Shown here piece by piece: positions 35,739 to 44,823 of a stretch of 64,000 nucleotides of DNA. The stretch is from CAVOAK01 sp965217615. GTDB lineage: Bacteria; Pseudomonadota; Alphaproteobacteria; UBA8366; CAVOAK01. The notes below the pieces were generated by a model. It searched no databases and was not told where the DNA came from. It was given only the letters and a program-made list of their open reading frames with translations. Every line of letters begins with the position of its first letter. Positions within the stretch are counted from its first letter, which is position 1. The stretch covers positions 1 through 64,000 of the forward strand of contig CBDCIT010000039.1 of the NCBI GenBank assembly GCA_965217615.1. Direction: 5' to 3'. Both the position numbers and the translations under genes were made by a program.

Positions 35739-37949
35739 ATGCGAATCGACAACGCCAGTTCTACAACGGCGCAACCCGAGAGATTGCGCCGTGTAAAAGT
35801 GCTTCTGCCGCTGCCATTGACGGGCGCTTATGACTATCGTGTTCCAACTGATATGGAGCTCGCGGACGGGGACTTCGTCACGGTGCCGCTCGGCACCCGC
35901 GAAGCGACCGGTGTTGTCTGGGGGCAAGCGGAACCCGGCGGGATCGCGGAAGATCGGTTGAAGGACGTCATCGCGCGTCTGGATGCACCCCCGCTTTCGG
36001 AGGACTTCCGCCGATTCGTGGATTGGGTTTCAGCCTATACGCTAGCGCCACCGGGCGCCGTCATGCGGATGGCCGTGAGCGTCCCGTCCGCGCTGCTGCC
36101 GCCCAAACCCCGCATTGCTTACCGCAAGGCTGACGCACCTTGTGAGGTCCGATTGACAAGGGCGCGGCGACGCGTTCTCGGGCTCCTTGAGGATGCCCCA
36201 CCGATGAGTGCCGCGGAGCTTGCAAGGGAGGCAGCCGTGAGCGCGTCCGTCGTGCGCGGATTGGCCGATGCGGGCGTCCTTGTGAGCGTCGTCCTGCCGG
36301 CAGATTCGCATCGGGATCTACCAGATCCCAAGTTGCCCGGTCCTGAACTGTCGGCGGATCAAAGGCAAGCCGCGGATTTCTTGCGCGCAAAAGTTCGTCG
36401 GGAGGGCTACTCGGCGAGCCTGCTCGACGGGGTAACCGGCGCTGGAAAGACTGAAGTCTACCTTGAGGCGATTGCCGAAAACCTCGAAGTTGGTCGTCAG
36501 TCGCTCGTGTTGTTGCCCGAGATTTCGCTTAGCGCTGAATGGCTAGAGCGATTCTCAAATCGATTTGGCGTGGCGTCGGCGCAATGGCATTCGGATCTGA
36601 CGCCGGTCCAGCGCCGAACCACTTGGCGGGCCGTCGCAGAGGGCCGGGCGCCGGTTGTCGTTGGTGCGCGTTCGGCACTCTTTTTGCCCTACCCTGACCT
36701 CGGTCTAATCGTCGTCGACGAAGAGCATGACGGTGCTTTCAAACAGGTTGACGGCGTCGTCTATCATGCGCGTGATATGGCCGTAGTACGTGCGCACTTG
36801 AGCGAAATACCCGTCGTCCTGGTGTCCGCGACGCCCTCGCTAGAGACGGTGATTAACGCGGATAGGGGTCGCTATGAACATTTGGTATTGCCAGCCCGCC
36901 ACGGCGTGGCGGAACTGCCAAAAGTTCAAGTTGTCGATCTCCGCCGTGAACCGCTGGCACCACAAAGCTGGCTGTCGACGACTCTGCGCGAGGCGCTGCG
37001 TCGTACACTCGAGGCAGGCGAGCAAGCGCTTCTATTCTTGAACCGCCGCGGTTATGCGCCGCTTACGCTATGCCGCGCTTGCGGTCACCGCATCGAGTGT
37101 CCGAACTGCACTGCCTGGCTCGTCGAACATCGCCTTGCGGGACGCCTGCAATGCCACCACTGCGGCTATGCGACGGCACTGCCCGAGCATTGTCCAGCCT
37201 GTGGCGCCGAGGGAACATTGGCTGCCTGCGGACCCGGCGTGGAGCGCCTTGCTGAGGAGGCGATGGGACTGTTTCCAGAGGCGCGGCTGGCAACAATCAC
37301 CAGCGATACAGTACGTGGGCCGGCCGCCGCGGCCGAACTAATTCGCCAAATACGGGAGCATGAAATCGACATTGCGGTCGGCACTCAGATTATCGCCAAG
37401 GGACACAACTTTCCCATGCTTACACTGGTCGGTGTCGTCGATGCGGATCTCGGCCTTTCTGGTGGGGACTTGCGTGCAGCCGAACGCACTTATCAGCTCC
37501 TGCACCAGGTCTCAGGCCGCGCTGGGCGCGCTAAATTGCCTGGCACTGTTTATCTGCAGACCTACCATCCCGACCATCCGGTGATGGCAGCACTGAGCTC
37601 TGGTGATCGCGAGCGGTTTCTCGAAGAGGAGGCTGCACTGCGCGAAGACGGTGCGTGGCCGCCCTTTGGACGGCTCGCGGCGCTTGTCCTTTCCGGCCGG
37701 GACGAGCAGCTTGTGGACCGGACAGCCGTGTCGCTCGCCCGCACTGCCCCGCGAACTGAGGGCGTCCGCGTACTAGGTCCAGCGCCCGCACCGTTTGCTG
37801 TTCTAAGAGGGCGTCACCGCCGTCGCTTACTCATGAAAACATCCCGGTCCATCAATCTTCAATCTTTGCTTAGGCGGTGGCTTGCCAGTGTGAAAATGCC
37901 CGGCACGGTGCGTCTTCAGGTCGATGTAGATCCATATAGTTTTCTCTAA
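35739..37949 (+). CDS. priA: Primosomal replication protein N' (PriA helicase)
   Basis: A replication-restart helicase. The 736-residue protein has the N-terminal 3'-binding domain (VKVLLPLPLTGAYDYRVP), Walker A GVTGAGKTEVYLE (~235-247), DEEH box VVDEEHD and VLVSATPSLET, then the zinc-binding cysteines in CRACGHRIECPNC and CHHCGYATALPEHCPACG, and a C-terminal helicase lobe (LTLVGVVDADLGLSGGDLRA). All eight Zn Cys are present. It starts a plus-strand unit divergent from fsa. Confidence 0.95.
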   Translation: MRIDNASSTTAQPERLRRVKVLLPLPLTGAYDYRVPTDMELADGDFVTVPLGTREATGVVWGQAEPGGIAEDRLKDVIARLDAPPLSEDFRRFVDWVSAYTLAPPGAVMRMAVSVPSALLPPKPRIAYRKADAPCEVRLTRARRRVLGLLEDAPPMSAAELAREAAVSASVVRGLADAGVLVSVVLPADSHRDLPDPKLPGPELSADQRQAADFLRAKVRREGYSASLLDGVTGAGKTEVYLEAIAENLEVGRQSLVLLPEISLSAEWLERFSNRFGVASAQWHSDLTPVQRRTTWRAVAEGRAPVVVGARSALFLPYPDLGLIVVDEEHDGAFKQVDGVVYHARDMAVVRAHLSEIPVVLVSATPSLETVINADRGRYEHLVLPARHGVAELPKVQVVDLRREPLAPQSWLSTTLREALRRTLEAGEQALLFLNRRGYAPLTLCRACGHRIECPNCTAWLVEHRLAGRLQCHHCGYATALPEHCPACGAEGTLAACGPGVERLAEEAMGLFPEARLATITSDTVRGPAAAAELIRQIREHEIDIAVGTQIIAKGHNFPMLTLVGVVDADLGLSGGDLRAAERTYQLLHQVSGRAGRAKLPGTVYLQTYHPDHPVMAALSSGDRERFLEEEAALREDGAWPPFGRLAALVLSGRDEQLVDRTAVSLARTAPRTEGVRVLGPAPAPFAVLRGRHRRRLLMKTSRSINLQSLLRRWLASVKMPGTVRLQVDVDPYSFL

Positions 37950-38241
37950 CGATTATGTGAAACACAGTTGCTGATACGGACGCCGGCCCGCCTTCCGAAT
38001 GCCCAACCGCCGACATTGGAGCAAGGCCGGCAAAAATCTTAAAAAGCGTGTCGCCGTATGGCTTTGCGGCGCTCAATCATGTGCGGTCATGACCGCTACG
38101 CGGGTTGCCACCTGTTATGCCATATGGTACACACCGCTCGCCTTTTTTTGGGCAGGCGAGTTGCCCCCCAAAACCCAATGTAAAAGGGTAATCCCGGCTT
38201 CGTCGGCGATTTCCTAATTCACTTTTTGGGAGAGACCCCAA
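37950..38241. other. Intergenic region upstream of the ATP synthase operon
   Basis: 292 bases without a gene. It should hold the atp promoter, but no convincing -35/-10 pair was found. A gggagag ribosome site lies directly before atpH. Confidence 0.5.
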
Positions 38242-38799
38242 GTGGCAACGACGTCAAGCGCATCGGAACTTGCCGGTCGCTACGCAGCGGCCCTGTTCGA
38301 CTTGGCGGACGAACGCAAGCAACTTGACGATGTAGCGAGCGACCTTCGGCAACTTGAGGGAATGTTCGCGGAGAATGCCGACTTGCGGCGGCTGGCGCGA
38401 AGCCCTGTGATTGGCCGAGACGATAAGATGAAGGCGATGACGTCGTTGCTCACAAAGGTTGGCGTGGCCTCACTGACAATGCAGTTCGTCGGGGTTCTGA
38501 GCCGGAACCGGAGGTTGTTCGCATTTCCGCAGATCATCGCCGCTTATCTTGCCGAATTATCTCGCCGCCGTGGTGAAATCGCAGCGGAGATCACATCGGC
38601 GCGTGAGCTCAGCGGCGCGCAGCAGTCGGCCGTGGAGCAAGCGCTTATGTCGGCTCTTGGCGGTAGAATTGCTATCAAACAGAGGGTTGATCCGAGCCTC
38701 ATTGGCGGGCTCGTTGTGAAGGTTGGTAGCCGTATGGTGGACTCCTCACTGCGTACCCAGCTGCAAAGGCTAGGACTGGCTATGAAAGGTGCCGGCTGA
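38242..38799 (+). CDS. atpH: ATP synthase F1 delta subunit
   Basis: The 185-residue peripheral-stalk subunit links F1 to the b-subunit stalk. It has the OSCP/delta pattern: SELAGRYAAALFDLADE at the start and, near the end, IKQRVDPSLIGGLVVKVGSRMVDSS. GTG start with gggagag upstream. The last base overlaps the atpA start (ATGA-type), indicating coupling. Confidence 0.95.
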   Translation: MATTSSASELAGRYAAALFDLADERKQLDDVASDLRQLEGMFAENADLRRLARSPVIGRDDKMKAMTSLLTKVGVASLTMQFVGVLSRNRRLFAFPQIIAAYLAELSRRRGEIAAEITSARELSGAQQSAVEQALMSALGGRIAIKQRVDPSLIGGLVVKVGSRMVDSSLRTQLQRLGLAMKGAG

Positions 38800-40328
38800 T
38801 GGAAATTCGCGCCGCGGAAATATCCGCAATCCTGAAGGAGCAGATCGCCAGCTTCGGAACCGAGGCGGATGTCGCGGAGGTCGGCCAGGTCATCTCGGTC
38901 GGCGATGGGGTGGCGCGCGTTTATGGACTCGATAGCGTCCAGGCGGGCGAGATGGTGGAATTCCCAAACGGCATCACCGGCATGGCGCTCAACCTTGAGA
39001 CCGATAACGTCGGCGTTGTTATTTTCGGCGACGACCGCGATATCAAGGAAGGCGACGTCGTTAAGCGGACAGAGTCGATTGTTGATGTTCCCGTCGGCAA
39101 GGCTTTGCTTGGCCGCGTGGTTGATGCGCTTGGTAATCCAATCGATGGCGGCGGTCCAATTGAGGGAGCCGAACGTCGACGCGTCGAGCTCAAGGCGCCG
39201 GGTATCATCCCGCGGCGCAGTGTGCACGAGCCGATGCAAACGGGGCTGAAGGCGTTGGATGCATTGGTTCCGGTCGGCCGAGGTCAGCGTGAGCTGATTA
39301 TCGGCGACAGACAAACCGGTAAGACCGCAATTGCCATCGATACGATCCTTAACCAGAAATCAATCAACGAGTCGGAAGACGAATCGAAAAAGCTCTATTG
39401 CATTTACGTTGCCGTAGGCCAGAAGCGCTCGAGCGTCGCGCAGTTCGTCAAGGTCCTACAGGATGCCGGCGCGCTGGACTATTCCATCGTCGTCGCTGCA
39501 ACTGCATCCGAACCGGCACCGTTACAGTTCCTGGCGCCCTACGCAGGCTGCGCTATGGGAGAATATTTCCGCGACAACGGCATGCACGCAGTCATTTTCT
39601 ATGATGATTTGTCGAAACAGGCGACGGCCTATCGCCAGATGTCGCTTCTCCTGCGCAGGCCACCGGGACGCGAGGCCTATCCCGGCGATGTGTTCTACCT
39701 CCATAGTCGGCTTCTCGAACGCGCGGCGAAGATGAATGAGGCCCATGGCTCGGGTTCGCTGACGGCGTTGCCGGTGATCGAGACGCAGGCGTCTGATGTT
39801 TCGGCGTATATCCCGACGAATGTCATCTCGATCACGGATGGCCAGATTTTTCTTGAGACCGAGTTGTTCTATAATGGAATCCGGCCCGCGATCAACGTCG
39901 GTATCTCGGTGAGTCGGGTCGGCTCGGCAGCCCAAGTCAAGGCGATGAAGCAAGTTGCAGGTCGCATCAAGCTTGAGCTGGCGCAATATCGCGAAATGGA
40001 GGCCTTTTCGCAGTTCGCTTCTGACCTCGATCCAGTGACGCAACGTCTTTTGGCGCGTGGTGCTCGGCTGACCGAACTCTTGAAGCAGGATCAGTTTGCG
40101 CCGTTGCCGGTAGAAGAGCAGGTGGCGACGATCTTTGCCGGCGTTCGCGGTCACATCGACGGTGTGCCGGTGAGCGATGTCACGCGATTTGAGACAACCT
40201 TGCTCGAAGTATTTCGCACCAAGCATGGCGATCTACTCGCCGACATCCGTGAGTCGGGCGAAATTTCAGAAGAGACCGAGAAGAAGCTCGAAGAGATCAT
40301 TGTCGGTTTCGTTGACTCCTTCGTTTAA
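38799..40328 (+). CDS. atpA: ATP synthase F1 alpha subunit
   Basis: The 509-residue non-catalytic nucleotide-binding subunit. P-loop GDRQTGKTAIAID (~169-181), the ASEPAPLQFLAPYAGCAMGE block and IPTNVISITDGQIFLE are all present, as is VGSAAQVKAMKQVAG. Standard length. Second gene of atpHAGDC. Confidence 0.97.
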   Translation: MEIRAAEISAILKEQIASFGTEADVAEVGQVISVGDGVARVYGLDSVQAGEMVEFPNGITGMALNLETDNVGVVIFGDDRDIKEGDVVKRTESIVDVPVGKALLGRVVDALGNPIDGGGPIEGAERRRVELKAPGIIPRRSVHEPMQTGLKALDALVPVGRGQRELIIGDRQTGKTAIAIDTILNQKSINESEDESKKLYCIYVAVGQKRSSVAQFVKVLQDAGALDYSIVVAATASEPAPLQFLAPYAGCAMGEYFRDNGMHAVIFYDDLSKQATAYRQMSLLLRRPPGREAYPGDVFYLHSRLLERAAKMNEAHGSGSLTALPVIETQASDVSAYIPTNVISITDGQIFLETELFYNGIRPAINVGISVSRVGSAAQVKAMKQVAGRIKLELAQYREMEAFSQFASDLDPVTQRLLARGARLTELLKQDQFAPLPVEEQVATIFAGVRGHIDGVPVSDVTRFETTLLEVFRTKHGDLLADIRESGEISEETEKKLEEIIVGFVDSFV

Positions 40329-40349
40329 ACATCTCCGCCACTCAAGCCC

Positions 40350-41234
40350 ATGCCAAGCCTCAAGGACCTGAGGAATCGTATTGCGAGCGTCAAATCGACG
40401 CAAAAGATTACCTCGGCGATGAAGATGGTCGCGGCGGCCAAACTTAGGCGTGCCCAAGAGACGGCTGTGGCGGCGCGGCCTTATGCGGATCGCATGGAGC
40501 GGGTTTTGGGGAATGTCGTCCAGGGCGTTGGCGAGGCCGGGTCCGCGCCTGCGATGATTATGGGAACTGGGTCCGAACAGGTCCATATTTTCGTTGTGGC
40601 TACCGCGGATCGTGGGCTGTGTGGTGGCTTTAACTCGAACATCGTCCGCCGGACACGACTGCGTGTGCGCGAGCTCGAGAGTGAGGGAAAGGCGGTCAAG
40701 CTCATTTGCGTTGGTCGCAAGGGTGCGGCCGTGCTGCAGACCGATCACGGCGAAAAGATCATCGATACGATCGAAGGTATCGCTCGGCCCTTGCCGACGT
40801 TCGATGCGGCGGCCGACGTCGCGCGGAGGCTTGCACAGCTGTTCGGCGACGGACAATTCGACGTTTGCTCGATCGTATACAACACCTTCGTATCGGCCCT
40901 TACGCAGAGCGTCACATTCCAGCAGTTGATTCCGCTTCCAATGCCGGAGGATGCGCCCGAGCAAGGGCGATCGGGGGGTGCGATTTACGAGTATGAACCC
41001 ACGGAGGAGGAGATCCTCGCGAGTTTGCTTCCGCGTAACTTGGCTGTGCAAATCTACCGCGCACTCTTGGAATCGAATGCTTCGGAGCATGGCGCGCGAA
41101 TGACTGCAATGGATAACGCGACCCGAAATGCCGGAGACATGATCGATGACCTCACGCTCAACTACAACCGCACGCGTCAAGCTGTTATTACCAAAGAATT
41201 GATCGAAATTATTTCCGGTGCGGAGGCGCTGTAG
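40350..41234 (+). CDS. atpG: ATP synthase F1 gamma subunit
   Basis: The 294-residue central-stalk subunit. It starts MPSLKDLRNRIASVKSTQKI and has the ITSAMKMVAAAKLRRAQ and TADRGLCGGFNSNIVR signatures. The C-terminal coiled-coil signature is ASEHGARMTAMDNATRNAGD and then LTLNYNRTRQAVITKEL. Complete. Confidence 0.97.
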   Translation: MPSLKDLRNRIASVKSTQKITSAMKMVAAAKLRRAQETAVAARPYADRMERVLGNVVQGVGEAGSAPAMIMGTGSEQVHIFVVATADRGLCGGFNSNIVRRTRLRVRELESEGKAVKLICVGRKGAAVLQTDHGEKIIDTIEGIARPLPTFDAAADVARRLAQLFGDGQFDVCSIVYNTFVSALTQSVTFQQLIPLPMPEDAPEQGRSGGAIYEYEPTEEEILASLLPRNLAVQIYRALLESNASEHGARMTAMDNATRNAGDMIDDLTLNYNRTRQAVITKELIEIISGAEAL

Positions 41235-41326
41235 CGGCCGCTCATCAGAGGCGGCAACCGGTTCGCTACCACGTACGATGCGGCCCCGGTCTCCAAGGGT
41301 GAACGAGTTCGCATAGGAGTCAGGTG

Positions 41327-42775
41327 ATGGAAAAAAACATAAGAGGGAGCGTCACCCAGGTAATGGGCGCCGTCGTCGATGTGGAGTTCGAAGGCGACCT
41401 GCCACCAATCCTTAACGCATTGAATACGAAGAACGGGGAACAGACGCTCGTGCTCGAAGTTGCACAGCATCTGGGCGAGAGTACGGTGCGCACCATCGCG
41501 ATGGACGCGACGGAAGGGCTTGTCCGCGGTCAGAGTGTCGATGACACGGGCGAGCCGATCACCGTTCCGGTGGGCCCTGGAACGCTCGGCCGGATTATCA
41601 ACGTGATTGGCGATCCGATCGACGAACGCGGGCCGGTGGACGCAAAACAGCGCCTGCCTATCCACCGACCGGCTCCGTCATATGTCGATCAGTCGACAGA
41701 GTCCGAGCAGCTCGTCACCGGCATTAAGGTTGTCGATATGCTTACCCCCTACGCCAAAGGCGGCAAGATTGGGCTGTTCGGGGGCGCAGGCGTCGGCAAG
41801 ACCGTCTTGATCCAGGAACTCATCAACAATGTTGCAAAGGCTCATGGCGGCTATTCGGTGTTTGCCGGCGTTGGCGAGCGCACCCGCGAGGGCAACGACC
41901 TTTACCACGAGATGATCGAATCCGGCGTTATCGAGCTCGATGGCGATGGTTCGAAATGTGCCCTGGTCTTTGGCCAGATGAACGAGCCACCTGGGGCGCG
42001 CGCGCGCGTCGGACTGTCGGGCCTGACAGTCGCAGAATACTTCCGAGACGAAGAAGGACAGGACGTCCTTTTCTTTGTCGACAACATTTTCCGGTTCACC
42101 CAGGCAGGGTCCGAAGTGTCAGCGCTTCTCGGCCGTATTCCCTCGGCCGTCGGTTACCAGCCGACTCTGGGAACCGATCTTGGCGTGTTGCAGGAGCGCA
42201 TCACGTCGACAAAAAAGGGATCGATTACATCCGTTCAGGCAATCTATGTCCCGGCCGACGATCTGACCGACCCGGCGCCGGCAACGACCTTCTCTCATCT
42301 TGACGCGACAACGGTGCTCTCGCGTCCGATCTCCGAACTCGGAATCTATCCTGCGGTCGATCCACTCGATTCCACAAGCCGGATTCTCGATCCTCGAATC
42401 GTCGGCGAAGAACATTACCTCGTCGCACGAGAGGTTCAACGTGTCCTGCAGACGTATAAATCGTTACAGGACATCATCGCCATTCTCGGGATGGACGAAC
42501 TCAGCGAAGAGGACAAGCAAGTCGTCGCGCGGGCCCGCAAGATTCAGCGATTTCTGTCGCAGCCGTTCCATGTCGCAGAGGTGTTTACTGGAACGGCCGG
42601 TAAGCTCGTTGAACTTGAGGACACCATCCGTGGATTTAAGGGCATCATAGATGGCGAGTATGACGACCTTCCGGAGGCCTCCTTCTATATGGTTGGAACC
42701 ATCGAAGAGGCGGTCGAGAAGGCGAAGGTGATGGCTGCTGAAGTTGCGTCCGGTGGCGATAACGGTGCGGGCTGA
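41327..42775 (+). CDS. atpD: ATP synthase F1 beta subunit
   Basis: The catalytic subunit, 482 residues from the chosen start. P-loop GGAGVGKTVLIQEL (~150-163), catalytic GVGERTREGNDLYHEM, LFFVDNIFRFTQAGSEVS and YVPADDLTDPAPATTFSHLD are present. ATG at 41327 is preferred; a GTG one codon earlier overlaps the aggag ribosome site spacing. 92 bases separate it from atpG. Confidence 0.97.
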   Translation: MEKNIRGSVTQVMGAVVDVEFEGDLPPILNALNTKNGEQTLVLEVAQHLGESTVRTIAMDATEGLVRGQSVDDTGEPITVPVGPGTLGRIINVIGDPIDERGPVDAKQRLPIHRPAPSYVDQSTESEQLVTGIKVVDMLTPYAKGGKIGLFGGAGVGKTVLIQELINNVAKAHGGYSVFAGVGERTREGNDLYHEMIESGVIELDGDGSKCALVFGQMNEPPGARARVGLSGLTVAEYFRDEEGQDVLFFVDNIFRFTQAGSEVSALLGRIPSAVGYQPTLGTDLGVLQERITSTKKGSITSVQAIYVPADDLTDPAPATTFSHLDATTVLSRPISELGIYPAVDPLDSTSRILDPRIVGEEHYLVAREVQRVLQTYKSLQDIIAILGMDELSEEDKQVVARARKIQRFLSQPFHVAEVFTGTAGKLVELEDTIRGFKGIIDGEYDDLPEASFYMVGTIEEAVEKAKVMAAEVASGGDNGAG

Positions 42776-42790
42776 GGTAGGACCCGGCCC

Positions 42791-43204
42791 GTGGCAGACA
42801 AGATCGAATTCGAGCTGGTTGCGCCGGAACGACTGTTGATTTCGGGTAGTTTTGACATGATCGTGGTGCCGGGCGAAGAGGGTGATTTCGGCGTACTAGC
42901 CAGTCATGCCCCCGTCATCTCGACTCTGCGCCCCGGTACGATCGCGATCTTCGAGGATGGCCATGTCATGAACAGAGTGTTTGTTGCCGCGGGCTTCGCA
43001 GAAGTGACGCCCGAGCGTCTGACTGTCATGGCCGAAGACGCGATGCCCGTTGAGGAGATTGATCGCGCCGAACTGGAGCAGACGATCCGCGATTTGCGAG
43101 AGGATATTGGCATCGCTCGGGACGAAGCGGAGCAAGCTGTTGCTGAATCAGGCCTAATAATCGCCGAAGCGAAGCTTCAGGCGGTCGACCAGCCAGCGTA
43201 TTAG
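42791..43204 (+). CDS. atpC: ATP synthase F1 epsilon subunit
   Basis: The 137-residue inhibitory and coupling subunit. The N-terminal beta sandwich (MADKIEFELVAPERLLISG, then VVPGEEGDFGVLASHAPVI) is clear, and the C-terminal part is helical. GTG start. Last gene of the F1 operon; the Fo genes (atpIBEF) are not in this window, as is usual in alphaproteobacteria. Confidence 0.95.
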   Translation: MADKIEFELVAPERLLISGSFDMIVVPGEEGDFGVLASHAPVISTLRPGTIAIFEDGHVMNRVFVAAGFAEVTPERLTVMAEDAMPVEEIDRAELEQTIRDLREDIGIARDEAEQAVAESGLIIAEAKLQAVDQPAY

Positions 43205-43286
43205 CATCCCCTAAGAGTTGAACCCGGCCCGGCGGCAGGCGCCTAACCTGATCGATATGTGCGCAAGCGTATCGGCGTGTTCAGTC

Positions 43287-44122
43287 TTAGGCCACGAGGT
43301 TGAACAGCGTCCCGGCTTCTAGAACGCCTTGATTCTCGATTTTGAGCGAGCCGGCTCCTGCAAGGCCGGCACCGGCAATTTCACCCGTGTCAAATTTCTC
43401 ACTTCGAAATCTGCGCTCAGGATCGAACGCCGGCTCATCACTTCTCAGCGCCGGTGCGGCGCCATCTGACAACTGGGTTTCCCGCTCTTCGCGTCTCTCC
43501 GCCTGTGCAACTTGCTCTTCGCGCGCTATTTCGCGGACCTCGGTCTTGGCCCGTATCAGCTGGTCTGCGCCTCCGCTGCGATCTGCCGGTCGGCCGCGGA
43601 TGGTTGGCTCGGGGCCAACGCAGCGCGCTTCACCTGCTCCATCTTTCTGATTGTGGCGCTCGCATTGTTGGGCACCGCGGCTGTATCGATCTTGACCTCG
43701 CCGCCGGTCGCGTAGAGGTGCCCGTCGGGGCCAAGCCTATAGGTGTAGGTGGGCTGGCCTGCATATTGGCCACCGGCCGTCGCGTGCGCCTGTTCATGCT
43801 GGCGGACCTCCAGTTCGCGTTGTTGCAGTTCTTGCACTTCGCGTCGTTCAGCCTCGGTAAGACCATCAGGCCCCTCGCTTTCCTCTGCTGGTACGTCGTT
43901 GGGCGAACTGGATTGAGCTTCGGTTTGTGTCTCCAGGTCGAGGGGTGCTGTGGGTCGACCGGGCCGGGCCTGTATGCTCGATGGGCTACTCGCAGAACTA
44001 CTCGCTTCGCTGGAGGCGCGCACGCGCGGCGGCGCTTCAGCAACGTTTGACCGCTGCAGCGTTTGAACGAGGTTAGTGCCGGAGAATGCAAGGACCGGCG
44101 CAACTGAATCCGCCGCAATCAT
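43287..44122 (-). pseudogene. SprA-like putative metalloprotease, frameshifted
   Basis: The first ~188 codons (44122-43556) contain the SprA-family signature: an HExxH-like motif VRQHEQAHATAGGQYAG (~107-123), then YRLGPDGHLYATGGEVKID and IRKMEQVKRAALAPSQPS. Translation stops after AEAQTS. From ~43553 another frame continues the expected helical region (IRAKTEVREIAREEQVAQAE) and runs to a stop at 43287. The net shift is one base lost or two gained. This is either a recent loss or a sequencing error. The family is a putative catalytic protein of unknown substrate; the first half is low-complexity Ser/Pro-rich. Confidence 0.72.
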
Positions 44123-44302
44123 CGTATGTTCCGCGTTTCGCCCTTTCGATCACGAATTCTTCGTAGGCGCCCGGCAAATAGCATCCAAGGTTCCACCCGT
44201 TCTGAGCAGAAGGCCGGGAATCCATACTAACGTTGAAATACATAGTGTTTTGGGACCGAAATGTCAAAGATTACCGTCGGCAATGCCGGGTTTCCTCCGG
44301 TG

Positions 44303-44812
44303 TCAACTTACTGAAAGGTCCCTAAACTCCTCGACAAGCCGGTCGTACATGGCCCGCTTGAACGGAACGATCAACTTTGGCAGCTTGTCGATGCCGACCC
44401 AACGCCACGCGTTGAATTCCGCCGTGTGCGCATCCAAGCGGATTTCGCTATCGGCGCCAATGAACTTGAGAGCAAACCATTGCAGTTCTTGGCCGCGGAA
44501 TCTCCCAGCCCAAGCTTGGCGCGAAATCTCGGGCGGAAGATCATAACGATGCCGAATACGGCTCTCGGCAACGATTTCAGCCTTGGCGGTACCGATTTCT
44601 TCCTGGAGCTCGCGGATGGCCGTTTCGCGGGGCGATTCGCCCGCGTCAATTCCACCCTGTGGCATTTGCCAATTCTCGCCTGGGTAGTCAATCCGGCTAC
44701 CGACAAATACACTGCCCTCGCGGTTGAAAATCATCAGACCCACACCTTGTCGATAGGGTCGCTGCTCGACCGCAACCGAAGTCGCTGCGGGCGCTGAGGA
44801 CTCGTCGGTCAT
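44303..44812 (-). CDS. rppH: RNA pyrophosphohydrolase
   Basis: A Nudix hydrolase that removes pyrophosphate from the 5' end of mRNA and so starts decay. The 169-residue protein has the full Nudix box GGIDAGESPRETAIRELQEEIG (GX5EX7REUXEEXGU) and the RppH pattern YRQGVGLMIFNREG and YPGENWQMPQGG. ATG at 44812 is chosen; an open frame 30 codons longer runs into the upstream gene. It lies 11 bases after the deacetylase stop. Confidence 0.92.
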   Translation of the reverse strand: MTDESSAPAATSVAVEQRPYRQGVGLMIFNREGSVFVGSRIDYPGENWQMPQGGIDAGESPRETAIRELQEEIGTAKAEIVAESRIRHRYDLPPEISRQAWAGRFRGQELQWFALKFIGADSEIRLDAHTAEFNAWRWVGIDKLPKLIVPFKRAMYDRLVEEFRDLSVS

Positions 44813-44823
44813 CTGTCCTCCCG

